DNA from: Dimorphilus gyrociliatus
Lineage: Eukaryota > Annelida > Polychaeta > Dinophilidae
Assembly: GCA_904063045.1 (NCBI GenBank)
Contig: CAJFCJ010000011.1
Span: 310,001-374,000 of the forward strand
Direction of reading: 5' to 3'
Length of the DNA: 64,000 bases
Shown: one piece after another, positions 30,455-48,415 of the stretch
Layout of the letters: each line of letters starts with the position of its first letter
Position numbering within the stretch: position 1 is the first letter of the stretch
Notes under the pieces: model-generated
Database searches by the model: none
What the model saw: only the letters and a program-made list of their open reading frames with translations
What the model was told of the DNA's origin: nothing
Position numbers and translations under genes: made by a program

Positions 30455-31327
30455 AAAACGTAAAAAAAACAGTTATATATATAAATGTATATATATATAT
30501 TCCATTCTACATTAAATGCCTTACATTGTTATACCGGAGAGGGTATTCCACTTAAATTAATTATATGGGTGTTTGTGTTTTAAATATTCCATACTAAAAA
30601 AGAGTTATTTCAAGTTGTTTTATTATATATTATTATATGTCTTTATATATAACAAAATCTAGTAATAATGATAAGAAACTGTTGAGTAAAAATAACGAAC
30701 CGGACTGTCTGTTTTTTTGTATATTGTATTCAATTTTTTATTATAAGAACTTTAAAAGAATGTAAAAGATATGTTATATATTGAAACAAAACGTTTTAAA
30801 ATATATAACTAAAATATTGTTCATTTATAGTTCTTACGCTTTTGTAAATTGTTCTTCTAAAATATTCTGAATATTATTGAAACAAATTTGGATTATTAGA
30901 ATTTATTAAAGATATATCTATATAAACAATACATTTTATTCTTTAATTTACTTATACACGTTGGCTTAGTTTGGCTACGGAATATTATATTTTGTTTGTA
31001 ATCTAAGAAAACAAACATGAAGTGTTATTATGTATAATTAGCATTGGCTATTAATCACTTTTAACAAGTATGCTCAGGCCTTAACTAGAATGGGCCCATT
31101 AATTGGTAAATTCAGTTGTCTTACAGGAGCTACAGATCTGTATTTGGTAGGTAAATTCAGTTGTCTTGCTTTAACGGCTCGACAATCGGATTCCGTTAAG
31201 GATACTCTTCTAGATCTTTAAGCCAAAGTGAACTACATATAAACTTTTCGAAGTGAATTATTCCCTCATATATGAAGGTTGATTAATGGTTTATCAGTTG
31301 GCTAACGCCTATTTGCAAACAAGCAAA
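30455..31327. other. Intergenic, 5' flank of SUEL-lectin gene
   Basis: AT-rich spacer. Apart from the direct repeat at 31105-31167 (listed separately) nothing is recognised. Confidence 0.5.
31105..31167. repeat. 18-bp direct repeat flanking a palindrome
   Basis: GGTAAATTCAGTTGTCTT occurs at 31105-31122 and again at 31150-31167. The gap contains the palindrome ACAGATCTGT (31132-31141). It lies about 160-220 bp upstream of the SUEL-lectin ATG, so it could be a cis element. Confidence 0.7.
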
Positions 31328-32733
31328 ATGAAGCTTTTTGTACTGATGTTAGTTTTTAATGTCTATGAGAGTATAGACCAAAATCTGGATTTAAAGCTTT
31401 ATGTTTCTGAAATGAAAACACGTATAGGATGTTTTAGTGATCCATATGCCGATAGACTTGATGACACCGTTTTAGAGTGCCCACCACTTCGATATGTCTT
31501 TGTTAGCAGAGTATTTTATGGAGTAAAAGAGGAGTTCAATAAATGTACATCCAAATTGAAAAACTCGAAGGAAATTAATTGTGGCACAGAAGGTCTTGAG
31601 TTTACGTTAAATCACTACTGCGGTGGAAAGCAAGTCTGTCGTTTGGAACCTAAACATTCGGGATTAAGTAGTTTAATAGGTATTCCGAAAAACCCCTTAT
31701 GGAAAGGATTACCAGCTTATAAACGTTTGGCGGATTCCTTTTGTAAAATTTACAATCACGCCGAAATACATTACCATTGCGTTGGAGGTAAGTTACATAG
31801 ATTAGCAATTTCCATTGTTTCATCATGTTAAACCTTTGTTTCAGCAATAAATCTGGCAAATTTCGGTCAAAATCTCGATTTACGGTTCATAAATGACGTA
31901 TCCAATAGTTTGATGGTTTTAATACCCAAACATAATAATAAACAGATAGATCTTATATTTAGATCTACTCAACCATTGGTGTTTGATTTCAGTCAAACTT
32001 TCGGTGGTTTATTACGTAATCCATTGAAAAATCACAATGGATGCTACGATAAGGATATGCATATGATTAAGTTAAAAGATATGCATACGGGAAATCAAAC
32101 AATTGTAAATATTTGTGATCCAAGAAATTCTATAATAAAGATGGGATTAATCGTTAGATTAATAATTGTAAAACGCTTCCCGGAAGTTGTTGATTGGCAT
32201 CATAATATTCCAAAAGGTTTCACTTGTAATAAAACATGTAGGTCATCTCATTTCGTTTATATTACAAAACAAGAGGATAAAACAAATTTCGAAAGGTAAC
32301 TCTTTCGATTTAATATATTTACGTGTCAACATTTTGAACTGTTAATATTTGCCTTAGAATTGAAAATACCAAGAACACACAGGTTGCTTCGTCTTCGATT
32401 ATTATTTATATTGTGGCTTCAGCTTCAGTGGTCAGTCTACTGCTGATAATACTTATCCTTTTAATTGGATGTAAAATTAGAAGTCGTCGAAAAATGTTAG
32501 ACCGGAAGTACTCATCGTATATAAGGAAAAATGGAAGTCAATCTATGGTGACTAGAAGAATGCCCCTTCCACAGCAACCGCCACGTCCTTTGACAAGTTA
32601 TGATATAGCTGATGAATATGTTAGTAGTCAATATAAGCACCAAGATGCTTATGACATAGATGAAAATCCGTATGCGAAACCTTCGGAGTGTTACGATAAT
32701 CGCAAGAATACTCACTCTTCTTATAGCGCATAA
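31328..32733 (+). CDS. Single-pass membrane protein with SUEL (galactose-binding) lectin domain
   Basis: Three exons: 31328 to about 31787, about 31845 to 32296, and about 32359 to 32733. Signal peptide MKLFVLMLVFNVYESIDQ. Residues about 30-150 look like a SUEL/rhamnose-binding lectin domain: CPPLRYVFVSRVFYGV, then NHYCGGKQVCRLEP and the closing AEIHYHC, with eight or more cysteines. A second Cys-containing extracellular region (residues about 155-310) is not recognised. A transmembrane helix (VVSLLLIILILLIGCKI) is followed by a basic stop-transfer and a cytoplasmic tail with a PxxP stretch (PLPQQPPRPLTSYD) and several Tyr motifs. EVA-1-type receptors share lectin plus TM, but have two SUEL domains. 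Probably a signalling or adhesion receptor. Confidence 0.75.
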
Positions 32734-32942
32734 TATACTTCGTTATTTATTTTAATTATTTCATTATTAGATCAATAAAATGTGTTAATATCCAAAGGAA
32801 TCAGTTATTTTAAATATCCATTAGAAAAAATAGATCATTAAATCAATATATTAATCTGTTTAACCTTCTTCCTTCTAAGAAATCACAATATGTTGACTGA
32901 AACTACTCAACAGTAGTAGTATATTCTATGTGTGAAAACTGG

Positions 32943-35996
<3,054 letters not shown>

Positions 35997-36112
35997 TTTA
36001 ACTTGAATCCAAGAAAGCAAATGTGATTATCCTGAAATCGTTAATATGATATTGATATCAATATTGCCGTAAATAAACTTTTAAGGTCAAAAACAGGGAT
36101 AACTTTAAAGCA

Positions 36113-36125
36113 ATAGATGTCGCTA
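36113..36125 (-). promoter_or_regulatory. CTCF-like motif upstream of Ehhadh copy 1
   Basis: ATAGATGTCGCTA; the reverse strand reads TAGCGACATCTAT, near the CTCF core. About 120 bp before the start codon. Confidence 0.4.
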
Positions 36126-36284
36126 TATGTATATTGTATACAACTGACTGTAACAAAGTATAGGCTTTTATTGGTATACTATAACAAATTTAGGCATAAA
36201 TCAGAATAAGATACATATAAGAATTTTATATTTTGATTACTCGTTCAAATCATTTAAATTACCATAATCAATAAGTTTTTAGTC

Positions 36285-39054
36285 TTATAGTTTACTAATA
36301 GAGTTTGCAGTCGCCGACCAAAGATTCATTGGAATATTCTCCAAAGCGATTCTCTTTAATAGTCTACTTGGCTTTAAAGATGGTTGATTATCTTTATAAA
36401 TCAATGGAGAAATTCGCATTTTATAATATTAAATTACTTATTCTATTCTTTCTTTTTTCAAAACTTACTAAATGATGCGTGATATTTGCAGATTTCGTCA
36501 TAAATCTTACGTGGTCCCTTCTCATCAGCATACTTCATTAAACCACCAATTTGTCTTGGAAAGTTAAAACCAAACAATCTAAGTAATATATACATTTGTG
36601 TTAGCTTTTGTTTTTTAAAGAAAAAAATCATCATTTAAGAAAGAAGAAAATAGAACATACAAAATTAAATCTATGTCTTCAGGTTTCTCAATTAGTCCGT
36701 TCTCTAGTGCCAGGAATGACTCATTTATGGAATTATATAGGTACCACTTTGCCAATTCCTACGAAGAGTGTTACATTTTTCACATAAATGGTTAATGTAT
36801 GAAAGATAATATATACCTTATGGAAAGGAACTTCTTTCATTAACCTTGTTTTTTGACATTTGTCTGTGTCGTTTGCTATGTCTAATAGTTTTTCGAGCTC
36901 TAGGTAATAACTTGACGTATTATCGGAAAATGGAGAATATTTGCAAATCATAACTTTCCTACTATCTTTATACAAATCTCTAGTTAAATCATCATTCTTT
37001 TCATATTTTCCGTTGGCATAATCGGGATATAATAAATGTTTCACTGAATTCATCTAAGTTATATGAATATATACGTTTGTACATATAGAATTTTAGAAAA
37101 TACAAGGTTTAACCCTACAAACCAGGCTATGATTGGTTGTTTGAATCGGACTTTTCAGCAATAAAGGAACCTAAGTAAGACAGGCATTGATTTTTCGTTA
37201 TTAACAAATCAACTAAGTAAACCTTATTCAAAATTTTTCCTGCTTCCAATACAGTTGATATAGCTTTTGGACACGTTTCACTGCAATATACAATTTGTAG
37301 AAGACGAGATAAATGAAAGAATTCGAATATCTGAAATCCAATAATAAATCTTTGTCTCTTTGTTAACGATGCTACCTGTAGGATAATTTTGTTATTCGAT
37401 AATAAAGATATTGATTCTTCCTCATTCACAACCTCATCTATATTTATTGCAGATAATATTGCAAATATTGCTGTCGGTTTACAAGTAGAGTCTATCTTAT
37501 ACAAAATGTCTTGAATATCCCCTTTATCATTGATAAAAACCTTTTGACGTGTAAGGATAATTCGTTAAAAGAGAATCGTTTTAAAAGTAAAAACACAAAC
37601 AATATCGCAATTTTTCAGACTATTCGTATTTTTAGTTATACTAAAGAGAGAATCAGCTGTTTGTTTGTTGATTTTTCCGTGCTTAAGCTTATCATTCAGA
37701 AAGTCTGTGATAGTTTGAACAGAGCTTTTAATTATCTGTTAATAAATGTGCAAGATGAGAAATATCGACTATTAATGCTAAAAATATCTTCTCGCCTCGT
37801 TCCTTTCGTCATATACCATTACAGAAATACTTGATTTCACAAAACCTAGAGCAATTTCAATAGCTCTTTTATTATAGCCTATAATAGCTATAGAGTTTAT
37901 TTTGTCTTCCTTTGTATTCATCCAATCAGCACCTCCAGGTATTTGCCACTGTAAAAACAAGAAATTAAATTACAAGACTCTCCTTGGAATTAGAAATCAC
38001 CTTTGACGCGGATCTTTCGATGAAATCAGAATATCTTAATCCTTTCGATTGTGATGATGAAAATAAGCGGAAAGAGATAATTCTCTCGATCATCTGTCCT
38101 TGGTCAAACGGTTTCACAGACCCGGCAACGGCTTGGATACCGTACTAGAATATTGAAAATATTCGCTTGAACATTTTAACAAAAAAAAAATACTTTCGAA
38201 GCTTTTTCATAGGGATAATCTAAGACTTTTTCGTTAGCCGACAATATTAATTCGTCTAACTTATTTCTATCGATAACTTGTCTTTTACTCGTTCTCCTCT
38301 CTTTGAGACTTTTACCCTCGACTTGTTTTGCAAATTTCTTTGCTTCCATCCACATGTCAGAATCTATTATCTTTTATAAATGAATTATTGGTTTCGTAAA
38401 AAACGATTAGAAACGAGAGTTTCACCTTATCAACAATGTTATTTTTTAAAGCTTCTTCCGCGTTAAAGAATCTTCCACTTGGGATGACATCTAGAGCGAA
38501 TCTGAGACTTGAAAGACGAGGAAATCTTTGAGTGCCTGTGGCCTGTGGTATTATTCCTAAGTTGACTTCAGGAAAGGAAAACCAAGAATTGTAATGAGAA
38601 ATTCTATAATGGCAAGAAATTGCTATTTCCAGACCACTCCCAATACAAAAATTTTCGATAGCAGCTACAATTGGTTTAGAAGAATTCTCAATTTCACTTA
38701 AGACTTCAATGAGACAAATTTGATGATCTATTAATTATGAATTGACATTTGTTATCAATTATCTTCTTTGCAATCAATTTATAGCTAATTTACCTTCATC
38801 ATATAGTTTCAGTGGCAAGTACTTATTAGTGAAAGATTTTTGACCAATTATTACAATGGACTTAACTCTAGGATCATTCTGTGCTTTTTTTATATTTCGC
38901 AATAGATTTTTGTAAATTTTACTAAAAACAAATACAATATCAAAAATTCAAAAACATTGAACAAGGAAGAAGGACCAATTTATTACCTCAATTCGTACTC
39001 TTCATTTTTTATCAATATCGTTGCCAGTGAATCTTCTACAAGATATTCTGTCAT
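36285..39054 (-). CDS. Tandem EHHADH paralogue with intact hydratase and degraded dehydrogenase
   Basis: Same exon plan as the neighbouring copy. It starts MTEYLVEDSLATILIKN. Both hydratase glutamates are kept (GSGLEIAIS, FSFPEVNLG). In the dehydrogenase half the NAD loop is IIGYNKRAIEIA, lacking the GxGxxG glycines. The catalytic segment reads IIGFQIFEFFHLSRLLQIV, where the active-site His and Glu are both replaced by Gln. The C-terminus NSISKL keeps the PTS1. No frameshift is evident in the parts I read, so this is more likely a living single-function hydratase or a regulatory pseudoenzyme than a pseudogene. Several exons (36733-37053, 37127-37504) are diverged and boundaries are approximate. 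Confidence 0.8.
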
Positions 39055-39169
39055 TTTAATAGGATGTTTTTGATGAGCTCTACTTTTTGTTCTTTAGGAC
39101 ATAAATACTAACACAAATTGGTCTAAAGGTCAAAAAATATTTTAGCCATTACACTAAACTGTTAGAGAC

Positions 39170-39180
39170 GGCGCCACTGT
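39170..39180. promoter_or_regulatory. CTCF-like motif upstream of Ehhadh copy 2
   Basis: GGCGCCACTGT, a partial CTCF-like core about 115 bp before the start codon of copy 2. The position mirrors the site upstream of copy 1. Confidence 0.3.
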
Positions 39181-39323
39181 TACTCGCTTGTGTAAGTTTA
39201 AGTTGAAGATAGATAGAGATTAATAATATTCGAATGTCTTCTAAACCCAACTATACTTTATTGTGTATTTATAAACAACTTTTACTTTGACACATTAACA
39301 AAATAAATAAACTGACTTAAAAT

Positions 39324-42445
<3,122 letters not shown>

Positions 42446-42900
42446 TGTATTAGTTGAATAACGAATAAAATTTCGAACTAGTTTAAACGTTGTAAAAATT
42501 TATTACTCTTCTCTCGAGATTACCTCGAAATTAACTTTAAAATAAGTAAATATACTTTATTGGGGTATACCAGTTAAAATTGAAAGAGATTCTCTGCTAA
42601 CTTTGTAAATTTAAATTTTTTCTTATCTTTGTCATTATATTAATGATTCTCCAAATAAAAAAAATTCCTTTGATTTATTTCAGTATTTTTTAATTTTTCA
42701 AGTAAAGTGAAAATGAAGGCTCCCTTCAAGTATGTAACTACAGACGCGGTTAAATTTGTTTTTAGAGTTTGAAGTAATAATCGAAAGAAAATCGGGATTG
42801 AGAGAATTGATTGGCCTTAAATGTCTTCTAAAGATTTAAAAACTATTATACCCGAATAACTAATAAATTATCTCAACGAAATTTTCTAAAAATTGGAAAT
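42446..42900. promoter_or_regulatory. Divergent promoter region Nsun2 / Map10
   Basis: 455 bp between start codons. A small ATGAAGGCTCCCTTCAAGT near 42714 followed by a donor-like GTATGT could be an alternative upstream exon of Map10. No X-box was found. Confidence 0.4.
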
Positions 42901-45674
42901 ATGCCGGGATTGGACGAGTGTTCTTTATTTTCGTTAGAGATTGTTATCGACAAACTTAAACTAAGTAATTTAAAATGTCTTTTTCCAACGGTTGCCTTTC
43001 GTCTTTTGGACTTCCCAACACTTTTGATTAAACATGTGGAGGATTCACTTGATAAACAAATTAAGGCAAAAATCAAACGTGATACTACCTATAAGGTGAA
43101 GGATTGTTAGGTGCAAGTTAGAAAAATTAAACTTATTAATAGTTTTATTTCGAATAGATACCAAACCAATTCAGCGAATTGAAGAACAAGGATGGCTACT
43201 TTGTTTTTTCTAAAGGAAAATCAACCTTGTTTAAAGTATCTTTAAATGAGTTATTGCATCATTTAAACAACACACCATTGTATATAATGATCATGGATTC
43301 TTTTGCTGATAAACCTCGACTCGTAGCTAATTGTCTTATACCACTTGATGTTACCATGAATAATCTATATCTTGAAATTAAGAAAAATGGATTATCTGTG
43401 CCTTGTGTGAAAAGTCTCAAGGGAACATTTAAGATTTATAATCTTATGGGCAGTGAAATTGGAGAAATTCACTTAGCCTATCGAATTTCAAGTCTTGGAT
43501 TCACTTTAATGGCTCATCTACCGGAGAAAACTATTCACAAAGTTGAAATGCCCATTGTTAAAGAAAATTTAGAGAAAGTCAATATATCAATTCCCACTAA
43601 GGGAGCACAAGAAGAGGTTTGCATAATCAAATCTTTTTCCGTTTTGTACTCTTTAAATATATAAGAAAATAAATTCGTAAATTAAGAAAATTTACTCAAC
43701 AGCTATTACAAAGGATTAGAGAGGATAAAGAAAGGTTTACTCAGACAGACACTGAAATTCCCGAGATCAAAGAGCAATCTACCCAAATAGAAGATTTTGT
43801 TCCTAGGATGGATGCATTCGTTCAGACAGAAATGAGAAAGAAAAGATATGGATCTAAGCGAACTGAGAACATAATTGAAAATGAAGCTGATCATGAAAGC
43901 CATCTGATAGTGCCAAATATTCTTTGTCCGCCTCCTCTATTCTATAATAGTGAACTAGAAAAAACACCAAAATTTGATCATAGCCTACCTTCTGGATGCA
44001 TACCGGCGTGGTGTGAATCAGAAACGGAATCAATTCGAGAAGAAGATAGATATAGTGACGTTGATTCTAAAGAATTTGATGAAATGCTAATAAGACATAA
44101 AGCAAAAGTAAGGAAAGATGAAGATAAAAGAGTAACCGTAGTTAAGTCTTATCCAGGTGAGAAGGTTGTCGTTATGGATAAGAGTGAAAATGAGTCTTTA
44201 AAGAAATTCTTTAATCGATTCCCAATGCTAAATGAATTGGTTAGAGAACTTACATCATTAAGCAAGTGAGTTTTTATCTATTTTTTATGAGTACAAAATC
44301 AATTTGTATTATCCACATCTACAGATTACAAGGATCAAAAGAAGGGAAAACTGAATCTCCGTTCACAGCTCAACCAGAAAAACGGGATAGCAGACAATCG
44401 TTCATAGATCGTCTATCAACTCCTAAGAAAAGCGTTAGCATTCATGACGTAGTTCAGGCTAAGTCGTTTCGTCGTCCTTGTAAAGAAATAGTCGAAGAAA
44501 AAAAAAAAGTAAGGGTTAAACCATCCGAAAAAGAAAGCGTGCAAAAGAAAAAACGTACTGGTAAGCCCGAATATGGCATGACACATACGCAGCGTCTTCG
44601 TCTGGCTGAAAGAAACCCCAAACTCTTAGAGGCTCTAGAATGCGAGGAAAGAAAACGACTACTTCAATTTCAATCAACTTATAAAAAAACTATACCGATA
44701 GAACCAAAATTGGGGAAAGAGAGGTTTAAATTACCTGCCGAAAGAAACGATATACCTACGCCTCGACCAAGAAAATCATCAACAATGTCAGACATCAGCT
44801 TTCGCAAGCCTATTCCAACTCCACGCCAGAGTATTATTCACAAAATAGATACGAGCGAACTTGCCGAGGAATATCGCATAAAATTAGAGAGGGAGTCATC
44901 AAGTTCATATATGACAGCTACAAGCGATCCTTATTCCCGTAAGTCATCGTCGATTTTGCATTATAATGTCTATAGAGACCAATTTCAGATACAGAAACCT
45001 TTTTGCCAACTCAAGAAGACAGCAAAGAAAGAGAGTTTGCAAATGGACAAAATGAAGAAGAATATTATTATACAGATGAAGGTGACTTTTCTGGTGAAGA
45101 AGAAGAAGAATATCACTATAAAGGTGATAAAGCTGACTTTGGAGCAACAAGAATTATAAAACCAGCAATATCTTTTGAGCCGAATTTGGACGATACTGAA
45201 TCAGTCAGAGAATACTCTCCAAGGAGAAATGTGATAAGAAATTCAGATGACGATGACCGTACGAGACTGACAGACAAAACTCAAAAGAGTTTGGAACCAT
45301 TAAAGAGTTCAATATCTCCAGAAGTTCAAGACGATAAAACAGAGAGGACTTTGCCACCAACAAGAGCAGTTGTTGGTAACACGCCCACTCCATCAGAGTC
45401 GAGGACACCTTCGCCTAGATTAGCAAAATATCAAGGGGGATCAGTCGAGAGTTCCGTTGAAGAGTCAAGTGAATACCGTCCCAAATCTCCCCGAAGACCT
45501 AGAATTTCAAGACTCGAAAGTGTACATACAGAATCTGTAAGCTCATATTGCCCCAGTGACGACGAAATGAGTGATTTAGACGACGAAAGTCTAGCACTAA
45601 ACATAAAGCCTATTAGTGAACTTAGGCCTAGTGATCAAGCGAAGAAAAAGCTAGGATATACCTGGGGAGTCTGA
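42901..45674 (+). CDS. Map10: Microtubule-associated protein 10 (MAP10)-like
   Basis: About five exons (42901 to about 43108, about 43160-43617, about 43703-44268, about 44325-44938, about 44996-45674). The N-terminal 200 residues match the MAP10 domain: LFSLEIVIDKLKLSN, then CLFPTVAFRLLDFPTLLIK, FSKGKSTLFKVSL, TPLYIMIMD and GEIHLAYRISSLGF. The remaining 450 residues are disordered, Ser/Pro/Lys-rich, with S/T-P sites (DIPTPRPRKSS) and acidic stretches. Family members bind and stabilise microtubules, especially the midbody. Two overlapping open frames near 44940-45160 are explained by a small intron (GTAAGT at 44939, acceptor at 44995). The stop follows KLGYTWGV. Confidence 0.85.
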
Positions 45675-46104
45675 TTTTATTAAAATATACATAGACTTGC
45701 AGATATTTATAAAATAGCTTATTAAAACTGATCGTTTTATTTTGGTACTAATACATAAGACCAAATTGTTTATTTATTTATTTGTTTATCTAAAAATATA
45801 ACGATTTTAAATTATTATTTGCAAGCGTTTATTAGTTTACAAACAACATTTAGCTGTTTAAGAGAATAACAATTTGCCTATAAGACAAAATATTTAGATA
45901 TAACCAAAAAATAAGCAGTTTTATTTATATGGTGATAGGCGAAAAGGGGAGTGTAAACTTCTAGATAAGAAAATACTACATGTCTCTTTTTTAAAGATAT
46001 TTTTGGTACTTTACAGCCAAACCATTTCAGCATAAAGTCTCAATGGATTAATAGATATTTTTCATCAGAAAACTTTACACGATCTATCATCAAGAGACCT
46101 ACAA
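45675..46104. other. Tandem intergenic gap
   Basis: AT-rich 3' flank of Map10 and 5' flank of Hdac11. A simple TTTA-repeat tract lies near 45770. Nothing else seen. Confidence 0.5.
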
Positions 46105-48119
46105 ATGGCAGAAGAAACCAAAAATCGGTGAGTTCCTTTAATTAGAGTAGTTTAAAAATCTCTTTATGTGCACTTGTTACTGACAGAATTAATAATTCGC
46201 AAATTTTAAAAATCTTAAAAAATGTTGGTCCTCATCAATGGCCTATTGTTTTCTCACCGGAGTACAATATTAGCTTTTTTGGTATGGAAAAGGTTCATCC
46301 ATTCGACGCGGGAAAATGGGGGAGAATATTCGATTTTTTGAAAGGTTTTTTTTAATCATTAATCTTCGCTATTCAATAAAATGCATTTAAATTGTTTTGA
46401 ATTCAACCTCAGAGGCTTCAATGTTGTCAAATGATGATATTGTACAACCATGTGAAGCTAGTGAAAGTGATTTACTGGTTGTTCATACAAAAAGTTATTT
46501 GAACTCGCTGAAGGCAAGTACTTATATATATATATATATGTGCTATGTGCTATATATAAAAAATAAAACAACCCAACTAGCAATTTTAATCCCACATGAA
46601 ATATACACTTTCCAAACCTACTTAATATCTCGGAAAGAGGTTGTAAATACTAATAAAAGCTTTAGGTACCTACCTGCATCCCCATCCTTCTTTACGCTTT
46701 AACTGCTTCGTAGTACGTAAAAGATCTTGATTGCCAATACCTATAATTAAATTGACTGCAAAAATATTAATAGATTTGATTAACGAAAATCTTTCACACA
46801 CTTAACCAGGTTTACAGACAATTAGCAAATGTTCTGTTCAATGAGGTTGATAGAGAAAACATTGTTCGACTAGAACATAAATATTTGTTTGATAAAGTTG
46901 TAGGTAAATAAAAGTTGTTTTTCCTTTTTCAGTGGTCCTTCAAAGTTGCATCTGTGACAGAAATTCCCCCTGTTGCTTTAGTTCCTAATTTTATCGTTCA
47001 ACGAAAGGTTATGAAACCACTAAGATATCAGACTGCGGGAACTATTCTGGTAATTATTTCCTATAAGAGCAGAAAAAAATTGTTAGTAGGCTTCCAATTG
47101 ATTTTTTACCGTCTTAAACGTATCTTCCAGGCTGCTCAATTAGCAATCAAGCGTGGTTGGGCGATAAATATCGGCGGGGGATTTCATCATTGTTCACACG
47201 ATAAAGGCGGTGGATTCTGTGCTTATGCCGATATCACATTAGCAATCAGATTCTTACAATCTACTTTTCCTGATCATTGCAAACGAATCTTAATTGTCGA
47301 CCTAGACGCCCATCAAGGAAACGGTCACGAAAGAGATTTTTTAAGTGAAGGCGAATGTGTAAAAATTTTAGATGTATATAATCGAAATATTTATCCTTTC
47401 GACGGCTATGCTAAAAGTATGCTAAAAGGCGTCTAATTGATTACCTATAATGCTTTATTTATTTTATACTCAGGAGGAATATCTTGGAAAGTTGAACTTC
47501 CTTCTTATACAAAGGATGATACTTACTTAAACATAATTGACAAGTAATTAGTCTTCTAAAAAAAAAACAACAGCCTTTAATTTAAATTACGTTTTTTTTA
47601 ATGTTAACTGACGTTTCTTAATGGTTTCTTCGAAAAAAGGTACGTGAAAATTGCCTTGAACAAATTTCAACCCAATTTTATACTATATAACGCCGGGACT
47701 GACGTTCTAACTGGAGATCCTCTTGGATGTCTAGATATTACAGCAGATGTAAGATTCAGCATATAATCTTTAGAATATCCATGATTATTGTATTTTATAT
47801 CATAAAACATTCAGGGTATTATCTCTAGAGATCAGATTGTTTTCACGGAAGCTAGAAAGGAAAATATTCCTATATTAATGGTCACTAGCGGAGGATATCA
47901 AAGATCAACAGCTACTATAATTGCGGAGAGTATATTAAATTTACGAAAACTAAACTTAATTGGCCTATCAGGTAAGAATATACACGAGAACATTATTCCA
48001 TTAATACTATACTACTATTATATTGCGTTTGTTTTCCCTTCTCAGGTGAAGAGACGCCTCGGCACGATGAGAATATTCAAGCTCAATTAGGCAATGAAAA
48101 TGCACCATTAACCGTTTAG
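46105..48119 (+). CDS. Hdac11: Histone deacetylase 11 (class IV HDAC)
   Basis: About nine exons with short introns. Exon 1 MAEETKNR (46105). The next has WPIVFSPEYNISFFGMEKVH, the HDAC11 entry motif. The catalytic core includes GWAINIGGGFHHCSHDKGGG (active-site His pair), ADITLAIRFL, DLDAHQGNGHERDF (zinc-binding Asp/His) and TDVLTGDPLG (second zinc Asp). The catalytic Tyr sits in SGGYQRSTA. The protein ends NAPLTV (TAG 48117-48119). Length about 345 residues, as usual for HDAC11, which acts mainly as a long-chain fatty-acyl deacylase. The intron near 46515-46810 is about 300 bp, longer than most here, and includes a TA tract. Confidence 0.95.
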
Positions 48120-48415
48120 ACTTGTCTAATTTAATATTTCAATTTCATTTGTAGAGTTTACTTTCTGTAAACTTTAACAAAATCATGCTAGAAATAATTT
48201 TGTGCTTTATTTTAACTGCATTTTCTGAAAAGAGCGCTAAACAGTGAATTTGATATTTGTAGAGTACTTGAAATATTTAAAAGATACAATAATAAAAATA
48301 ATAAAGACTTTACAATTATGCAATGAAAGTTACACGTATTTATTTTACTACTCGTACAAATAGAAAGAATAAAACGAATAGTTCATTTTTTAGCAATGAT
48401 TATGCTATGAAATAT
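48120..48415. other. Convergent 3' flanks of Hdac11 and Neto
   Basis: AT-rich, no feature beyond presumed 3' UTRs. Confidence 0.4.

Noticed and set aside
37511-37834. 107-codon plus-strand open frame inside the second EHHADH locus
   Set aside because: It runs antisense across diverged EHHADH exons and introns with no recognisable domain.
44940-45160. Apparent overlapping coding frames or a frameshift in Map10
   Set aside because: A normal intron (GTAAGT donor at 44939, acceptor at 44995) joins the two frames; the extra frame is a read-through.
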